This document shows, piece after piece, positions 36,020 to 45,035 of a DNA stretch of 64,000 bases (positions within the stretch are counted from its first letter, which is position 1; each line of letters starts with the position of its first letter). The notes under the pieces are model-generated. The model saw only the letters and a list, made by a program, of their open reading frames with translations, had not been told where the DNA came from and did not search any database. A program made the position numbers and the translations under genes. Origin of the DNA: Crocinitomix algicola (GTDB lineage Bacteria; Bacteroidota; Bacteroidia; Flavobacteriales_D; Crocinitomicaceae); NCBI RefSeq assembly GCF_001661595.2, contig NZ_LYPF02000016.1:113571-177570 (forward strand), given 5' to 3'.

Positions 36020-36418
36020 TTATAAAGTTTGATGCTTTACCAAACTCAACTTTCTCACCATTTTTAATTCAAAATTTGCAAGTAAACAAACGATAAATAG
36101 TTCAGATATTATATAAATCCATCCCCAAAATAATATTTGATGATAATGGTATATCGTAAATAAGAGTGATACAAAACAATAGCATAAATTTGCAATGGCA
36201 ATGATTTTTAAACGGTTTCTCGTGAAATTATCTTTTTTAAGAAACGCATAACAATCATAAATTGCATAAAAAACAGGTATAGCGGCAAGTATGTATAATG
36301 TTCCAGGTGGAATACCAAAATATGCCTTAAACTCCACCAAAAGAACCCCCAATAAAAAAGCGGAAATTAAAGCACCTAATGCGTCAATTAGGAATAATTT
36401 TTTTGCGCTAGGCTGCAT
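36020..36418 (-). CDS. Small membrane protein, four predicted helices
   Basis: The 132-residue protein has hydrophobic segments near 8-28, 36-58, 68-90 and 98-118, with basic residues between. No functional motif is recognised. The C-terminus, LSLVKHQTL, is basic and probably cytoplasmic. It is encoded alone, with no operon partner. Confidence 0.55.
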   Translation of the reverse strand: MQPSAKKLFLIDALGALISAFLLGVLLVEFKAYFGIPPGTLYILAAIPVFYAIYDCYAFLKKDNFTRNRLKIIAIANLCYCFVSLLFTIYHYHQILFWGWIYIISELFIVCLLANFELKMVRKLSLVKHQTL

Positions 36419-36531
36419 TAAATTCTAAAATTGTTAAAAATTAAATTCCTTGAATTATTCATTTATTCCCCTAAATTAATCAAAATGGTTTTTTGCGTAT
36501 ACAATTTATTATCCCAACTTGCTAATTCGAA

Positions 36532-37584
36532 CTAAAATGATTCTCCAAAACTAATATAGAAACCATTTTCTCCATGCCGCCCAATGGCATAGTCAAATCT
36601 AAGATTAGTCCCTTCATTTTTGTCCACGATAAAGCGAAGACCTACCCCAAGATTAGGCTTAATATTTTTTTCGTTTATCTGATTAAAAGAATCGTAAACT
36701 AATGCTGTTCCACCAAATCCTGCTAAAGATATTCTCCAAAAACAGGGACTGCGATATTCCATTTGTAAATTAGTAAGGTGGTTAGTTCTAAACCTTCCAA
36801 AACGATAACCACGCAAAATTTTATCGCCGCCTATCGTTGCTAAATCAAAAAAAGGGGCTTTGCCAAAAACAGAATAGTGTAAAAATCTGACCGCAAAAAC
36901 GCTTGATTTATTATTTAGCGGTAGGTATTTACGTGCGTCAAATTCGAATTGAGAATAATAGCGATCACTCCAATTGTGGTTGTTCATTACCGTTATATAA
37001 TGCCCTTTAGTTGGTGTTAAAATATTGTTTCTATTATCCCTCACAATTCTAATTAATCCACCGAAAAAATGGTTGGATACCAGAGTAGGAATTTTAGATT
37101 CTTTAATTTGAAATTGAGCAAATCTAGGACCAATGCCCAAGTATAGTTTTGATCCAATTTTTTTCCAGACTTCTCCAATAAATTGCAGGCGAACACTTTC
37201 AAACCCTACTTTATCATTCACTGAACTGTAGGGACCTATGCCATAAAAAACATCTGGATAATCTGAAAAATGAATTTTGCCTTTCGTAAACCAATTTTCC
37301 TCACGAAAAAAATAATTCCATTCCGTTTCTAAAATGAGTTGATTGTTCCATGTATAATTGACCTCAAATTTTGTATTTGAAGTTCGTGTAATCGTATCTT
37401 CATATAAATCTAGGGTTAAGAGTGCAACCGCTCCAATATAAGTGCTTGTTTCCGGTGAATACCCAAATGCCGGTAAGGGTAAAACTTTTACTTTTTTGAT
37501 TGGAGTGTGTAACGAATCCTGACTATAACATGCGAGTGAGAATATTCCTAAGAATAAAGATGCCAACGTTTCCCGAAAAATCAT
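36532..37584 (-). CDS. Outer-membrane surface-antigen-like beta-barrel protein
   Basis: The 350-residue protein has a signal peptide ending ACYSQ. The mature part begins LPLPAFGYSPETSTYIGA, continues with many amphipathic strands, and ends with an outer-membrane signature (ENGFYISFGESF). The segment RNNILTPTKGHYITVM and the later GGDKILRGYRFGRFR strongly resemble the Bac_surface_Ag (BamA/TamA barrel) domain, where the RGY/F motif is conserved. No POTRA domains are present. I chose the ATG at 37584 over one eight codons upstream because it starts the signal peptide. Confidence 0.8.
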   Translation of the reverse strand: MIFRETLASLFLGIFSLACYSQDSLHTPIKKVKVLPLPAFGYSPETSTYIGAVALLTLDLYEDTITRTSNTKFEVNYTWNNQLILETEWNYFFREENWFTKGKIHFSDYPDVFYGIGPYSSVNDKVGFESVRLQFIGEVWKKIGSKLYLGIGPRFAQFQIKESKIPTLVSNHFFGGLIRIVRDNRNNILTPTKGHYITVMNNHNWSDRYYSQFEFDARKYLPLNNKSSVFAVRFLHYSVFGKAPFFDLATIGGDKILRGYRFGRFRTNHLTNLQMEYRSPCFWRISLAGFGGTALVYDSFNQINEKNIKPNLGVGLRFIVDKNEGTNLRFDYAIGRHGENGFYISFGESF

Positions 37585-37660
37585 TCCGCGAAAATAATTG
37601 GAGACCAAAAGAAAATAACAGCCTCCTTATTATGAAAAAGTTAATTCTGCGTTAGAACCA

Positions 37661-38071
37661 CTAAATCATTACTCCTTTTTTTTCCAAAATAGGTACTGAC
37701 TTCATATTGTCATCAAGAATAGTTTCTGGTAAAAAAATGAATTTTTTATCAAAAACTTGATCATTTTGAGAAAAACTAACCCAATATTCGTTGTTTATTC
37801 CAAAAACATCCTCAATAATCGGTTCAATTTTAGCGTATGAATTGCCTTCTACATCACCAATAAAATGGCGTAAAACGGATGTCTTTATCTGAACACCGGT
37901 TTCTTTATTCTCGCCATACCCTTTTGATGAAACTAAAACATTTCGCAATGTTTCTCCCTTCAAATTAATTAAGTAAACATTATAAACCTCTTGGGTTTTT
38001 TCCTCATTCAATTCCTTTATAACGGCTACCGAAACGCCCTCAACTTTAGGTATATCTATGTCTTTTCGCAT
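37661..38071 (-). CDS. Conserved hypothetical protein common in flavobacteria
   Basis: The 136-residue soluble protein (MRKDIDIPKVEGVSVAV to PILEKKGVMI) belongs to a family I recall in many Flavobacteriia, often mislabelled as a phenylalanyl-tRNA synthetase subunit. No synthetase motif is present. The conserved part includes NVYLINLKGETL, SSKGYGENKETG and SVLRHFIGDV. I chose the ATG at 38071 over one four codons upstream. It is read from a divergent gap facing the membrane glycosyltransferase-like gene. Confidence 0.65.
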   Translation of the reverse strand: MRKDIDIPKVEGVSVAVIKELNEEKTQEVYNVYLINLKGETLRNVLVSSKGYGENKETGVQIKTSVLRHFIGDVEGNSYAKIEPIIEDVFGINNEYWVSFSQNDQVFDKKFIFLPETILDDNMKSVPILEKKGVMI

Positions 38072-38141
38072 ATCAAAATGCAAATTTACGGAAATTGATG
38101 GTATTTGATTTTATTAATTGAATTATATTGTTCTGTCAAAC

Positions 38142-39620
38142 ATGAAAGAATTAGCAAATAAAGTAGGTCCAGTTGAGATTATCAAAAAATGGGGATTTAT
38201 TGTGGCACTCTTGGGTTGGTTTTTGTATTTAGTTCTTCCGCAAGGACCAGGTATTACATTTGATTCAGTATCGTTTCTACAAATTTCTCATCATCTTATA
38301 GCTGACGGAAATTACTTGCACACCGGTCAAAACGGGTTGGAATTTGCTTCGGAACGATTTCCGCTTTACATCTGGTTAATAGCGCCATTTGCCAAGCATA
38401 AAATCGCTTTAATTTTCATCCAAACGATACTTTTTTTAGGTAGTTTATTAGCGTTAAATCGTTTGATTAGACAATACCATGGCTCTGTCTTTTTTCTATT
38501 GTTTTTTGGATGCTATGTTTTCTTAGCGAATTATTACTCCTTATGGACAGAAGGACTTTATGGATTGCTTTTACTTTCGATTATAGGCTTAATAAGTAAC
38601 GCACCACTAAAAAAAAACTTGCGACTTCTTTTGCTTTTTATGGTGCTCTTGTGTCTTACCCGTTTAGTTGGTGTTGTTGTTGGCATCGCCTTAGGACTTG
38701 CCTATATCTTAAAAAAAAACAACCGTACCGCCTTACTCATATTTCTGAGTTTTTTCTTGAGTGTATTGGTTTACGTACTATACAGTAAATTTTTTCATGA
38801 ATCGCAAGCACGGTTTATTCATTATAATCCCATCACTGCGCAGAACTGGGTGTCAATGCCAACGGAAATAGGTAACTTTATTCTCCCAGTTCAAATTAAT
38901 GCAACAGTAAGACTTTTTGCAGGTTGCATACTTAGTTTATTGCCATTCATTTACCTCCTTGCAAAAACCATAAAGCGCAAAACTATTCATGTCATAGATT
39001 GGTTTTTATGCCTTCATTTTTACGGTTATATTGCTTTCATTTGGATTTGTATTGCTTTTATTGACGCCTGTATTCCTGTGGAGTTCAGAACACTCTTCCC
39101 CCTCTATATAAACCTTTTAGTTTTCTTTATAGTGGCCTCAAAAAGTAAAATCTTTCACTGGAAAAAAGCGTCAAAATTAAAATTCCTATTCCCCGTTTTA
39201 GTTACATTATTATTTGCTTTTAATGCTACTTATTTATACCAATTTAGTAAGGTTGGTACGGGTTATAATTCAGCCTCTTGGGACGAATTTTCGTTTACTT
39301 CTGAAATTGAAAAAATAGAGGCAGATATCATTTATACAAATGATCAAGCAGCAGTAAATTACTATTCTAACTATAAAAAACAGGTAAAATTACTCAACGA
39401 AAAATATAACCTCCATTCCTTAATTGTCAACTCCAATTATAAGACGATGCATGACGAAATGATACGGCACATCCAAAAAACTCCCGGTTTAAAAATTATT
39501 TGGGTTCGCAATGGAATAACTGCTGATATTTACCCGTCGTATGAAGAGCTAAAGAATGATAAGCGCTTAAATGTACTTTATGATGATTGGTTGTGTCTTA
39601 TTTTAGAGGGAAATTATTAG
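38142..39620 (+). CDS. Multi-spanning membrane protein, glycosyltransferase-like
   Basis: The 492-residue protein has about ten membrane helices. The first loop after helix 1 has FDSVSFLQISHHLI, a 'D-x-x-x-Y/F' pattern seen in GT-C/PMT-type membrane glycosyltransferases, and a large exported C-terminal domain follows. Such proteins transfer sugars from lipid carriers. The catalytic residues cannot be assigned by eye and the substrate is unknown. I chose the ATG at 38142 over an in-frame TTG eight codons upstream. Confidence 0.6.
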   Translation: MKELANKVGPVEIIKKWGFIVALLGWFLYLVLPQGPGITFDSVSFLQISHHLIADGNYLHTGQNGLEFASERFPLYIWLIAPFAKHKIALIFIQTILFLGSLLALNRLIRQYHGSVFFLLFFGCYVFLANYYSLWTEGLYGLLLLSIIGLISNAPLKKNLRLLLLFMVLLCLTRLVGVVVGIALGLAYILKKNNRTALLIFLSFFLSVLVYVLYSKFFHESQARFIHYNPITAQNWVSMPTEIGNFILPVQINATVRLFAGCILSLLPFIYLLAKTIKRKTIHVIDWFLCLHFYGYIAFIWICIAFIDACIPVEFRTLFPLYINLLVFFIVASKSKIFHWKKASKLKFLFPVLVTLLFAFNATYLYQFSKVGTGYNSASWDEFSFTSEIEKIEADIIYTNDQAAVNYYSNYKKQVKLLNEKYNLHSLIVNSNYKTMHDEMIRHIQKTPGLKIIWVRNGITADIYPSYEELKNDKRLNVLYDDWLCLILEGNY

Positions 39621-39771
39621 AAGCCGGGAACCTGCTTTCACTACTCAATCTTTTTTCGAAATCTAAAAAAGGATTTCAAACATGCCGTTCAATCAGGGCT
39701 ATGGCTAACTAACGCTCTATACCGTTCTTATATTAGGTTACACTGAAAGCCGCTGTTTTGTCCGTTGAAAA

Positions 39772-41355
39772 CTACTCTTTCACAAACTGCTGAGTTTCTA
39801 ATACAACTCCTTTTTTGTCAGTGACTTTTAAAATGTACATTCCTACTTGGAAATCGGAAACATCCACCTCGCAAGTAATGTCATTGGTATTTATTTGCCA
39901 AGTTTGAACAGTTTGTCCATTAGCAGAAAAAATTGTAACCTGTACCGGTTCAAAATTATCCTGGTGGTGATAGTAAAAAAGACTGTTTGTGGCAGGGTTA
40001 GGGTAGACCGGAACGCTTTCGTAATTTGTTATATTTTCACTTATTCCTAAATCTAATTCATGACAACCGGGTACTAAACAACCAAAACTATCTACTTTAA
40101 TGAGCCATGCCTTCTGACCGGGAAGGTCTTCGGTTTCATAATGGTTAATGGCATCACCCACCATAACAAATCCATTGTCCGGAGTTATGTCTACATCATA
40201 GAGCCTGTGTTGAGCAATTTCGGATCCGTAATGCGGGATTTTACGGTAACGTCTTTCCCAAATCTTTTCACCAGAAAGGTTGAACTTTACTAAAATCCCA
40301 GTTTGATAATCTTCTGAGGTAGTATGAAAACCAACTGCCACGTATTCCGAATCATTAATTGGTTTTATTTGATTAAATCCTAAATACGATAAAATTGTAT
40401 ACTCACCCAATTCAATTTCCCATTCTTCTTCAAAATCACTGTTTAACTTTACAATTCTTAATTTGTAATCATTATATCCTCCAAAATCTGGAAAATATTG
40501 ACCAATTCTGCCACAATACAATAAACCACCATCGGGTGTTTTGGTTAAGCCTTTGCAGTCAAAACTTAAAGGATCATCCCAGTAGGTGTGCTCTTCAAGT
40601 ATTTCGCCTTCGCTGTTCACCTTTATTAATTTAGTATGAAACCGTTGCTCTTCAGTTGGAACGCTAGGTTTTTGAAGTGATGCCAAGATAATAAATTCGT
40701 CATCATTGTATTTTACTAGACCGTGAGGGTTTAAAATACGATAATAGATAGGGTCTAAACCATAATATATATTATAATCAAGTAAAACACCATTTTCGTT
40801 CAGTTTATAAAAAACTGTTGCCCCTCTTAAATCATCTTCGCGCTGTACACTTACAAAACCATAAAAAGTACCATCGGATTTTTGAATTAATTTTCCAGGG
40901 TTTTTCCCTATTAATCCATCACTTGAGTAAAATTCTGAATAGTAATTAGTTAATAGCGTATCTCCGTTCGGATTCATTTTAACAAAAATAAAAGAGGAAG
41001 GAATCCCAGATTTTTGAGCAATAGCAATATGAGTAAAATTACCATCTATGGTTTTAATCATATGACTCATATTCATAAAAGCTATTCCCAATGTATCATT
41101 GTGGATCACTCCCAAATTTTCTATAGTACCGTCAAAACGATATTTTGCTAATGCACTTGAGGCGTTAGTAAAACTGGGAATTGAGCCTTGTAACCCACTC
41201 ACATAATAACAAGAGTCATTACTAAAAACAGTCGAAAAAACGGAATAAGTTTCATCATCAATCACATACCGTTCATTAATTGGGGGTTGTCCAAATAAAT
41301 TTGGCAACTGAAAAAGGCTACCAATAAGCGTGATATGGAGTAATAACTTAGTCAT
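39772..41355 (-). CDS. Secreted T9SS cargo protein with beta-propeller-like repeats
   Basis: The 527-residue protein has a signal peptide (MTKLLLHITLIGSLFQLPNLFGQ). The body has blade-like repeats with SDGTFYGFVSVQ, TPDGGLLYCGRIG and TPDNGFVMVGDA, each an 'x-D-G-x-x-x-x-G' pattern like the SBBP/delta-60 propeller proteins. A type A T9SS sorting domain closes it: VPVYPNPATNSLF, then MYILKV and ETQQFVKE. No enzyme motif is seen. Five bases upstream on the same strand begins a decayed remnant of a similar C-terminus. Confidence 0.82.
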   Translation of the reverse strand: MTKLLLHITLIGSLFQLPNLFGQPPINERYVIDDETYSVFSTVFSNDSCYYVSGLQGSIPSFTNASSALAKYRFDGTIENLGVIHNDTLGIAFMNMSHMIKTIDGNFTHIAIAQKSGIPSSFIFVKMNPNGDTLLTNYYSEFYSSDGLIGKNPGKLIQKSDGTFYGFVSVQREDDLRGATVFYKLNENGVLLDYNIYYGLDPIYYRILNPHGLVKYNDDEFIILASLQKPSVPTEEQRFHTKLIKVNSEGEILEEHTYWDDPLSFDCKGLTKTPDGGLLYCGRIGQYFPDFGGYNDYKLRIVKLNSDFEEEWEIELGEYTILSYLGFNQIKPINDSEYVAVGFHTTSEDYQTGILVKFNLSGEKIWERRYRKIPHYGSEIAQHRLYDVDITPDNGFVMVGDAINHYETEDLPGQKAWLIKVDSFGCLVPGCHELDLGISENITNYESVPVYPNPATNSLFYYHHQDNFEPVQVTIFSANGQTVQTWQINTNDITCEVDVSDFQVGMYILKVTDKKGVVLETQQFVKE

Positions 41356-41360
41356 GCATT

Positions 41361-41471
41361 TTAATGCTGTACAACCACCTTTTGTGTTTCAAATCGTTCT
41401 TGTGTTCTTACATCGATAACGGTTATGAGGTACGTACCGTTGGCTATACCATTTTCTTCTTCAACGATATC
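41361..41471 (-). pseudogene. Remnant of a T9SS sorting domain
   Basis: The minus strand reads EEENGIANGTYLITVIDVRT then QERFETQKVVVQH before a TAA stop, which is the characteristic 'GIYxVxV...K.VVxx' end of a T9SS type A sorting domain. An in-frame TAA at 41472-41474 lies just upstream and no start codon or coding frame extends further. It ends 5 bases before the start of the T9SS gene at 41355. It looks like the tail of a decayed gene, possibly a duplicate neighbour. Nothing else is seen up to 41744. Confidence 0.7.
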
Positions 41472-41744
41472 TTACAGGTCAATAATACGGTTGATATCAA
41501 TTAAAACTAATTAACGGCTTATCATTTAAAAGTAGGAATAATTATACATATGAAATCATAGCAAGAGCATAAAAGGCGAGTTAAACATGCTATATGATTA
41601 AAAATTGAAAAAAACCACTAAAATAAGTGTTATCCACGGAAGAAAAATCGTGTTTTAAGTTTGGAGATTCCGAAAAAACCTCGTTAATAAACCATTTATT
41701 GCATTCAAGAGTTTCTACCTACCGAAAGTGAATTATAAAGGAAT

Positions 41745-42968
41745 TTACACACCATCAGCTTGCGCCATAACACTCAATCCAATGCCAATATAGGTGGGTA
41801 ATTCTTGATAATGTCCTTCAAGCGCATCGTCTTTTTTGTCTTCGGTGTTTTTCCAATTGGGAAAAGTTTTAGAACCTGTTCTAACAATCACTAAATCTTT
41901 GGATGGAATAGAAATAATATACTGACCCGACATTCCTCTAAAATAGGTTACATCATACGGTAATCCTGTATAAATCCAATATTGAAAACCATAAACTTGA
42001 TTAGGTTTACCGTTGGTTTTTTTTAATGGAGCTAAACTTGAAAATTCATCGATATATTTTGCACTAACCAATTGTTCTCCATTCCAATTTCCGCGGTTAT
42101 TTACCAGTTTTCCTAGTCTTAAAAAATCCCGTGAAGTTGCATAAAAACAGCAGAACGCTTTTTCGGCACTTTTTTCATCGCCTGCCAAACTCCACATTGC
42201 CTCTGATTCGGCTCCCATTTTTTTCCAGAGTTTTTCAGCGGCATATTTTGAAACTGACTGGCCTGTTGCTTCTTTTAAGATATACATTAACACTTGCGTA
42301 TCTCCACTTTTATATTGAAAAGTATGACCTGGTTCCTCTTCAATCGTTCTTCGGTTTAAGGCCAAATCCCTATCATCTGTATCGTAGTATAACTCAGCAA
42401 CATCACAAAACGGACTGACGTAACTTTCACTCCACGATAAACCTGAGCTCATTGTAAGAATGTGTCGAATTGTGATCTTCTTTTTTTCATCATTAAATTC
42501 GGGTAAATAATTGGCAACTGGTTCATCTATCGATTTTATATAGCCCTCATCCAACGCAACTCCAATCAATAATGAAACTATGGATTTTGCCATCGAGAAA
42601 GAGTTGGTAATTTGTTCTCGATTATTTTCTCCCCAATATTCTTCATAGATAAGGGTGTCTCCCCATGCAACCAAAAATGATGCTGGCTCTAATAATTCTA
42701 CCGTTCTTCGTTGTTCTGCTGAGAGGACATATTCTCCTAAATTTTTGTCTTCCAGCCATGGCTGTGGCACACCATTTTCAACGGTTCGGTTATTAAACAC
42801 TTCCAAATCGTGAATTGTTGGTCGGATATGACCTCTAAAATAGGTATTCGCTATTCCCTTATAGATATACGTTCTACCAGAAAAGATGATAGCCAAATTA
42901 GCAATCACTAGGAGACCTAAAATAACTATTCCCAACCATTTTAAGGTTTTTTTAATGAAGCGGATCAT
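41745..42968 (-). CDS. Membrane-anchored serine hydrolase, beta-lactamase family
   Basis: The 407-residue protein has an N-terminal membrane helix (about 9-30) that probably anchors it to the inner membrane. The SxxK motif is in SFSMAKSIVSLLIG, a YKSGDTQVL region fits the YxN position, and FRGMSGQYI supplies the third motif. It resembles class C beta-lactamase-related hydrolases, with no proven substrate. The gene ends 2 bases before... the lipB stop lies 2 bases upstream of its start, so they are one operon. Confidence 0.82.
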   Translation of the reverse strand: MIRFIKKTLKWLGIVILGLLVIANLAIIFSGRTYIYKGIANTYFRGHIRPTIHDLEVFNNRTVENGVPQPWLEDKNLGEYVLSAEQRRTVELLEPASFLVAWGDTLIYEEYWGENNREQITNSFSMAKSIVSLLIGVALDEGYIKSIDEPVANYLPEFNDEKKKITIRHILTMSSGLSWSESYVSPFCDVAELYYDTDDRDLALNRRTIEEEPGHTFQYKSGDTQVLMYILKEATGQSVSKYAAEKLWKKMGAESEAMWSLAGDEKSAEKAFCCFYATSRDFLRLGKLVNNRGNWNGEQLVSAKYIDEFSSLAPLKKTNGKPNQVYGFQYWIYTGLPYDVTYFRGMSGQYIISIPSKDLVIVRTGSKTFPNWKNTEDKKDDALEGHYQELPTYIGIGLSVMAQADGV

Positions 42969-42970
42969 AA

Positions 42971-43669
42971 TTAATCAATATAATCGAAATCAAAAATATT
43001 GGCCATGTTAATCTTAAGCGCTTTTTCCACTAATTTTAGGTCAATTTCTTGATTTAGTTCTTTTTCCATGGAAGTTACGGCTTTGTCTACAATTCCGCAA
43101 GGAACCATATGATTAAAATAAGACATGTCTGTGTTTACATTTAAAGCAATTCCATGCATAGTTACCCACCTAGAGCTTTTAACGCCCATTGCGCATATTT
43201 TTCGCTCATTTGGTGTTCCTCCATCAATCCAAACACCTGTTAAACCTTCAACCCTGCCGCCTTTTATACCGAATTCACTTAAGGTTAAAATCACAGCTTC
43301 TTCTAAAAAGCGCATGTATTTATGAATGTCCGTAAAAAACTGGTCTAAATCAAAAATTGGATACATAACCAATTGCCCAGGGCCATGGTACGTGATATCC
43401 CCACCTCGATTAATTTTATAAAACTGGGCGCCGTATTGTTTTAATGCCTCTTCTGAGATTAAAAGATTAGTTTCAGCACCACTTTTACCTAAAGTATAAA
43501 CGTGAGGATGCTCACAAAAAATTAAGTGGTTTTGCGGTAACTCTTCCGTTTTACCATCGCGTAGGTCAATTTTTAGATCAATTGCTGCTTTAAAAAGTGT
43601 CTCTTGATAATCCCACCCTTCTTTGTAATCAATTAGTCCTTTGTGGATGTAGTTTACTTTTCTTGTCAT
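42971..43669 (-). CDS. lipB: Lipoyl(octanoyl) transferase LipB
   Basis: This enzyme moves an octanoyl group from acyl carrier protein to lipoyl domains, the first step of lipoic acid assembly. The family motif RGGDITYHGPGQ is clear, as are CAMGVKSSRWVTMHG (catalytic Lys) and MVPCGI (catalytic Cys). I chose the ATG at 43669 (MTRKVNYIHKG), giving 232 residues, because the 18 upstream residues read through the promoter. The serine hydrolase gene follows after 2 bases. Confidence 0.95.
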   Translation of the reverse strand: MTRKVNYIHKGLIDYKEGWDYQETLFKAAIDLKIDLRDGKTEELPQNHLIFCEHPHVYTLGKSGAETNLLISEEALKQYGAQFYKINRGGDITYHGPGQLVMYPIFDLDQFFTDIHKYMRFLEEAVILTLSEFGIKGGRVEGLTGVWIDGGTPNERKICAMGVKSSRWVTMHGIALNVNTDMSYFNHMVPCGIVDKAVTSMEKELNQEIDLKLVEKALKINMANIFDFDYID

Positions 43670-43686
43670 GATTTTCCTTCGAATTA

Positions 43687-43725
43687 CAAAGTTATAAGTA
43701 AAAAATGAATTCTTCTTTGTCAAAA
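43687..43725 (-). promoter_or_regulatory. Predicted lipB promoter
   Basis: On the minus strand TTTTGAC (43725-43719) is followed after 24 bases by the -7 box TAACTTTG (43694-43687). The ATG at 43669 follows 17 bases later. The spacing equals that in the thioredoxin promoter. Confidence 0.6.
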
Positions 43726-43768
43726 TATTCTCTCTATTAATTCGTTTGATAACACTGGAAACTTTCCG

Positions 43769-43776
43769 TAATTTTG
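43769..43776 (+). promoter_or_regulatory. Predicted -7 box of the di-haem peroxidase gene
   Basis: TAATTTTG matches TAnnTTTG exactly but lies only four bases before the ATG at 43781. If this is the true promoter, the mRNA would be leaderless or nearly so. The same spacing occurs before the TetR gene at 26721. Confidence 0.4.
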
Positions 43777-43780
43777 TACT

Positions 43781-44881
43781 ATGCCTCTGGTTAATAAAAT
43801 AGGTTTTTTGTTCTTGTGTTTAATATTAGTAGCGGGATGCCGTAAGGATCCTGATATAAAATTAGGCGATACGACACCCTATCAGTTTAATTATCCTGAA
43901 AGAATTGAGAAATATTTGCCCCCTATTTCAGTTCCTTCAAACAACCCAATGACCGTTGAGGGAGTTGAATTGGGTCGTAAGCTTTTTTATGACACCCGGT
44001 TATCGGCCGACAATACAATGTCTTGTGCAGGATGTCACGCTCCAGATCAATCTTTTAGTGATCAAAATAAACCAACAAGTGTTGGAATAGATGGAATAGC
44101 TGGTCGGAGAAATTCAATGTCATTAGTTAATTTAGGTTGGATGAGTTCTTTCTTTTGGGATGGTAGAAAGGCTACCTTAGAAGATCAGGCTTTTGCTCCA
44201 GTAAATGACCCGGTTGAATTGCATAGCAATTGGAATCAAGTTGTTGAGAAATTACAAGAAGATGAAGAGTACCCCTTACTTTTTGAAAAAATTTATGGTA
44301 CATCTACAATCGATTCGGTAATGGTGGCAAATGCATTAGCTCAATTTGAGCGTACATTAATTTCAGGAGATGCACCAATGGATAAATTTATGAACGCTAA
44401 CCGTGCAATTGGGAGTAGTGGTTGGAGTACGGCCGATGAATTTGCAGCATATCAAGGTTTCGTTTTATTCATTGATGAAGAAAAAGGGGATTGCTTTCAT
44501 TGTCATGGCGATAATTTTAATCCGTTATGGACAGATAATTTATTTCACAATAACGGTTTAGATGCTGTAATAACGGATAAAGGACTTGGAGAATTTACGG
44601 GTAACCCTGCGGACGATGGAAAGTTTAAAACACCAACACTTCGAAATTTAGCATTTACTGCTCCTTACATGCATGACGGTCGTTTTGAAACTTTAGATGA
44701 AGTGATTAATCATTATTCTGAAGGTTTACAACATTCCTCAACAATTGACCCTTTAATGAAATCAGTTGACGAAGGTGGTGTGCAATTAAGTCCAGAAGAG
44801 AAATACTATTTAAAAATGTTTTTGTTATCTCTTTCTGATAGCTCTTTTATTGAAAACCCCGCATTTAGTAATCCTTGGTAA
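43781..44881 (+). CDS. Di-haem cytochrome c peroxidase lipoprotein (CcpA/MauG-like)
   Basis: The 366-residue lipoprotein has lipobox VAGC (Cys20). Two c-type haem sites are present: SCAGCH in the N-terminal domain and CFHCH in the C-terminal domain. Conserved stretches DTRLSADNTMSC, WDGRKATLEDQA and the C-terminal FKTPTLRNLAFTAPYMHDGR fit the bacterial peroxidase family, with the Met ligand in PYMHDG. It reduces hydrogen peroxide in the periplasm with electrons from a cytochrome or cupredoxin. MauG-type modification activity cannot be excluded. Confidence 0.92.
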   Translation: MPLVNKIGFLFLCLILVAGCRKDPDIKLGDTTPYQFNYPERIEKYLPPISVPSNNPMTVEGVELGRKLFYDTRLSADNTMSCAGCHAPDQSFSDQNKPTSVGIDGIAGRRNSMSLVNLGWMSSFFWDGRKATLEDQAFAPVNDPVELHSNWNQVVEKLQEDEEYPLLFEKIYGTSTIDSVMVANALAQFERTLISGDAPMDKFMNANRAIGSSGWSTADEFAAYQGFVLFIDEEKGDCFHCHGDNFNPLWTDNLFHNNGLDAVITDKGLGEFTGNPADDGKFKTPTLRNLAFTAPYMHDGRFETLDEVINHYSEGLQHSSTIDPLMKSVDEGGVQLSPEEKYYLKMFLLSLSDSSFIENPAFSNPW

Positions 44882-45035
44882 GTAAATAAAGATTTTTTTC
44901 AAACTTGATTTTTTATTATCCTACGCAAATAAGTTTAAGGCAATCAATGTTATTGGGTAAAGGTTGAATCAGGAATAAAAATGATAAGTTTGAATCGGTT
45001 GTTATTTTTTGTAATTTCAAACTAAAATATAACCC

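Noticed and set aside
39621..39771. Possible terminator hairpin after the membrane glycosyltransferase-like gene
   Set aside because: The GAAGC/GCTTTC pairing is imperfect and there is no following T run of good length.
42131..42418. 95-residue plus-strand frame opposite the serine hydrolase
   Set aside because: His- and Leu-rich sequence created by the antisense of a well-supported gene.
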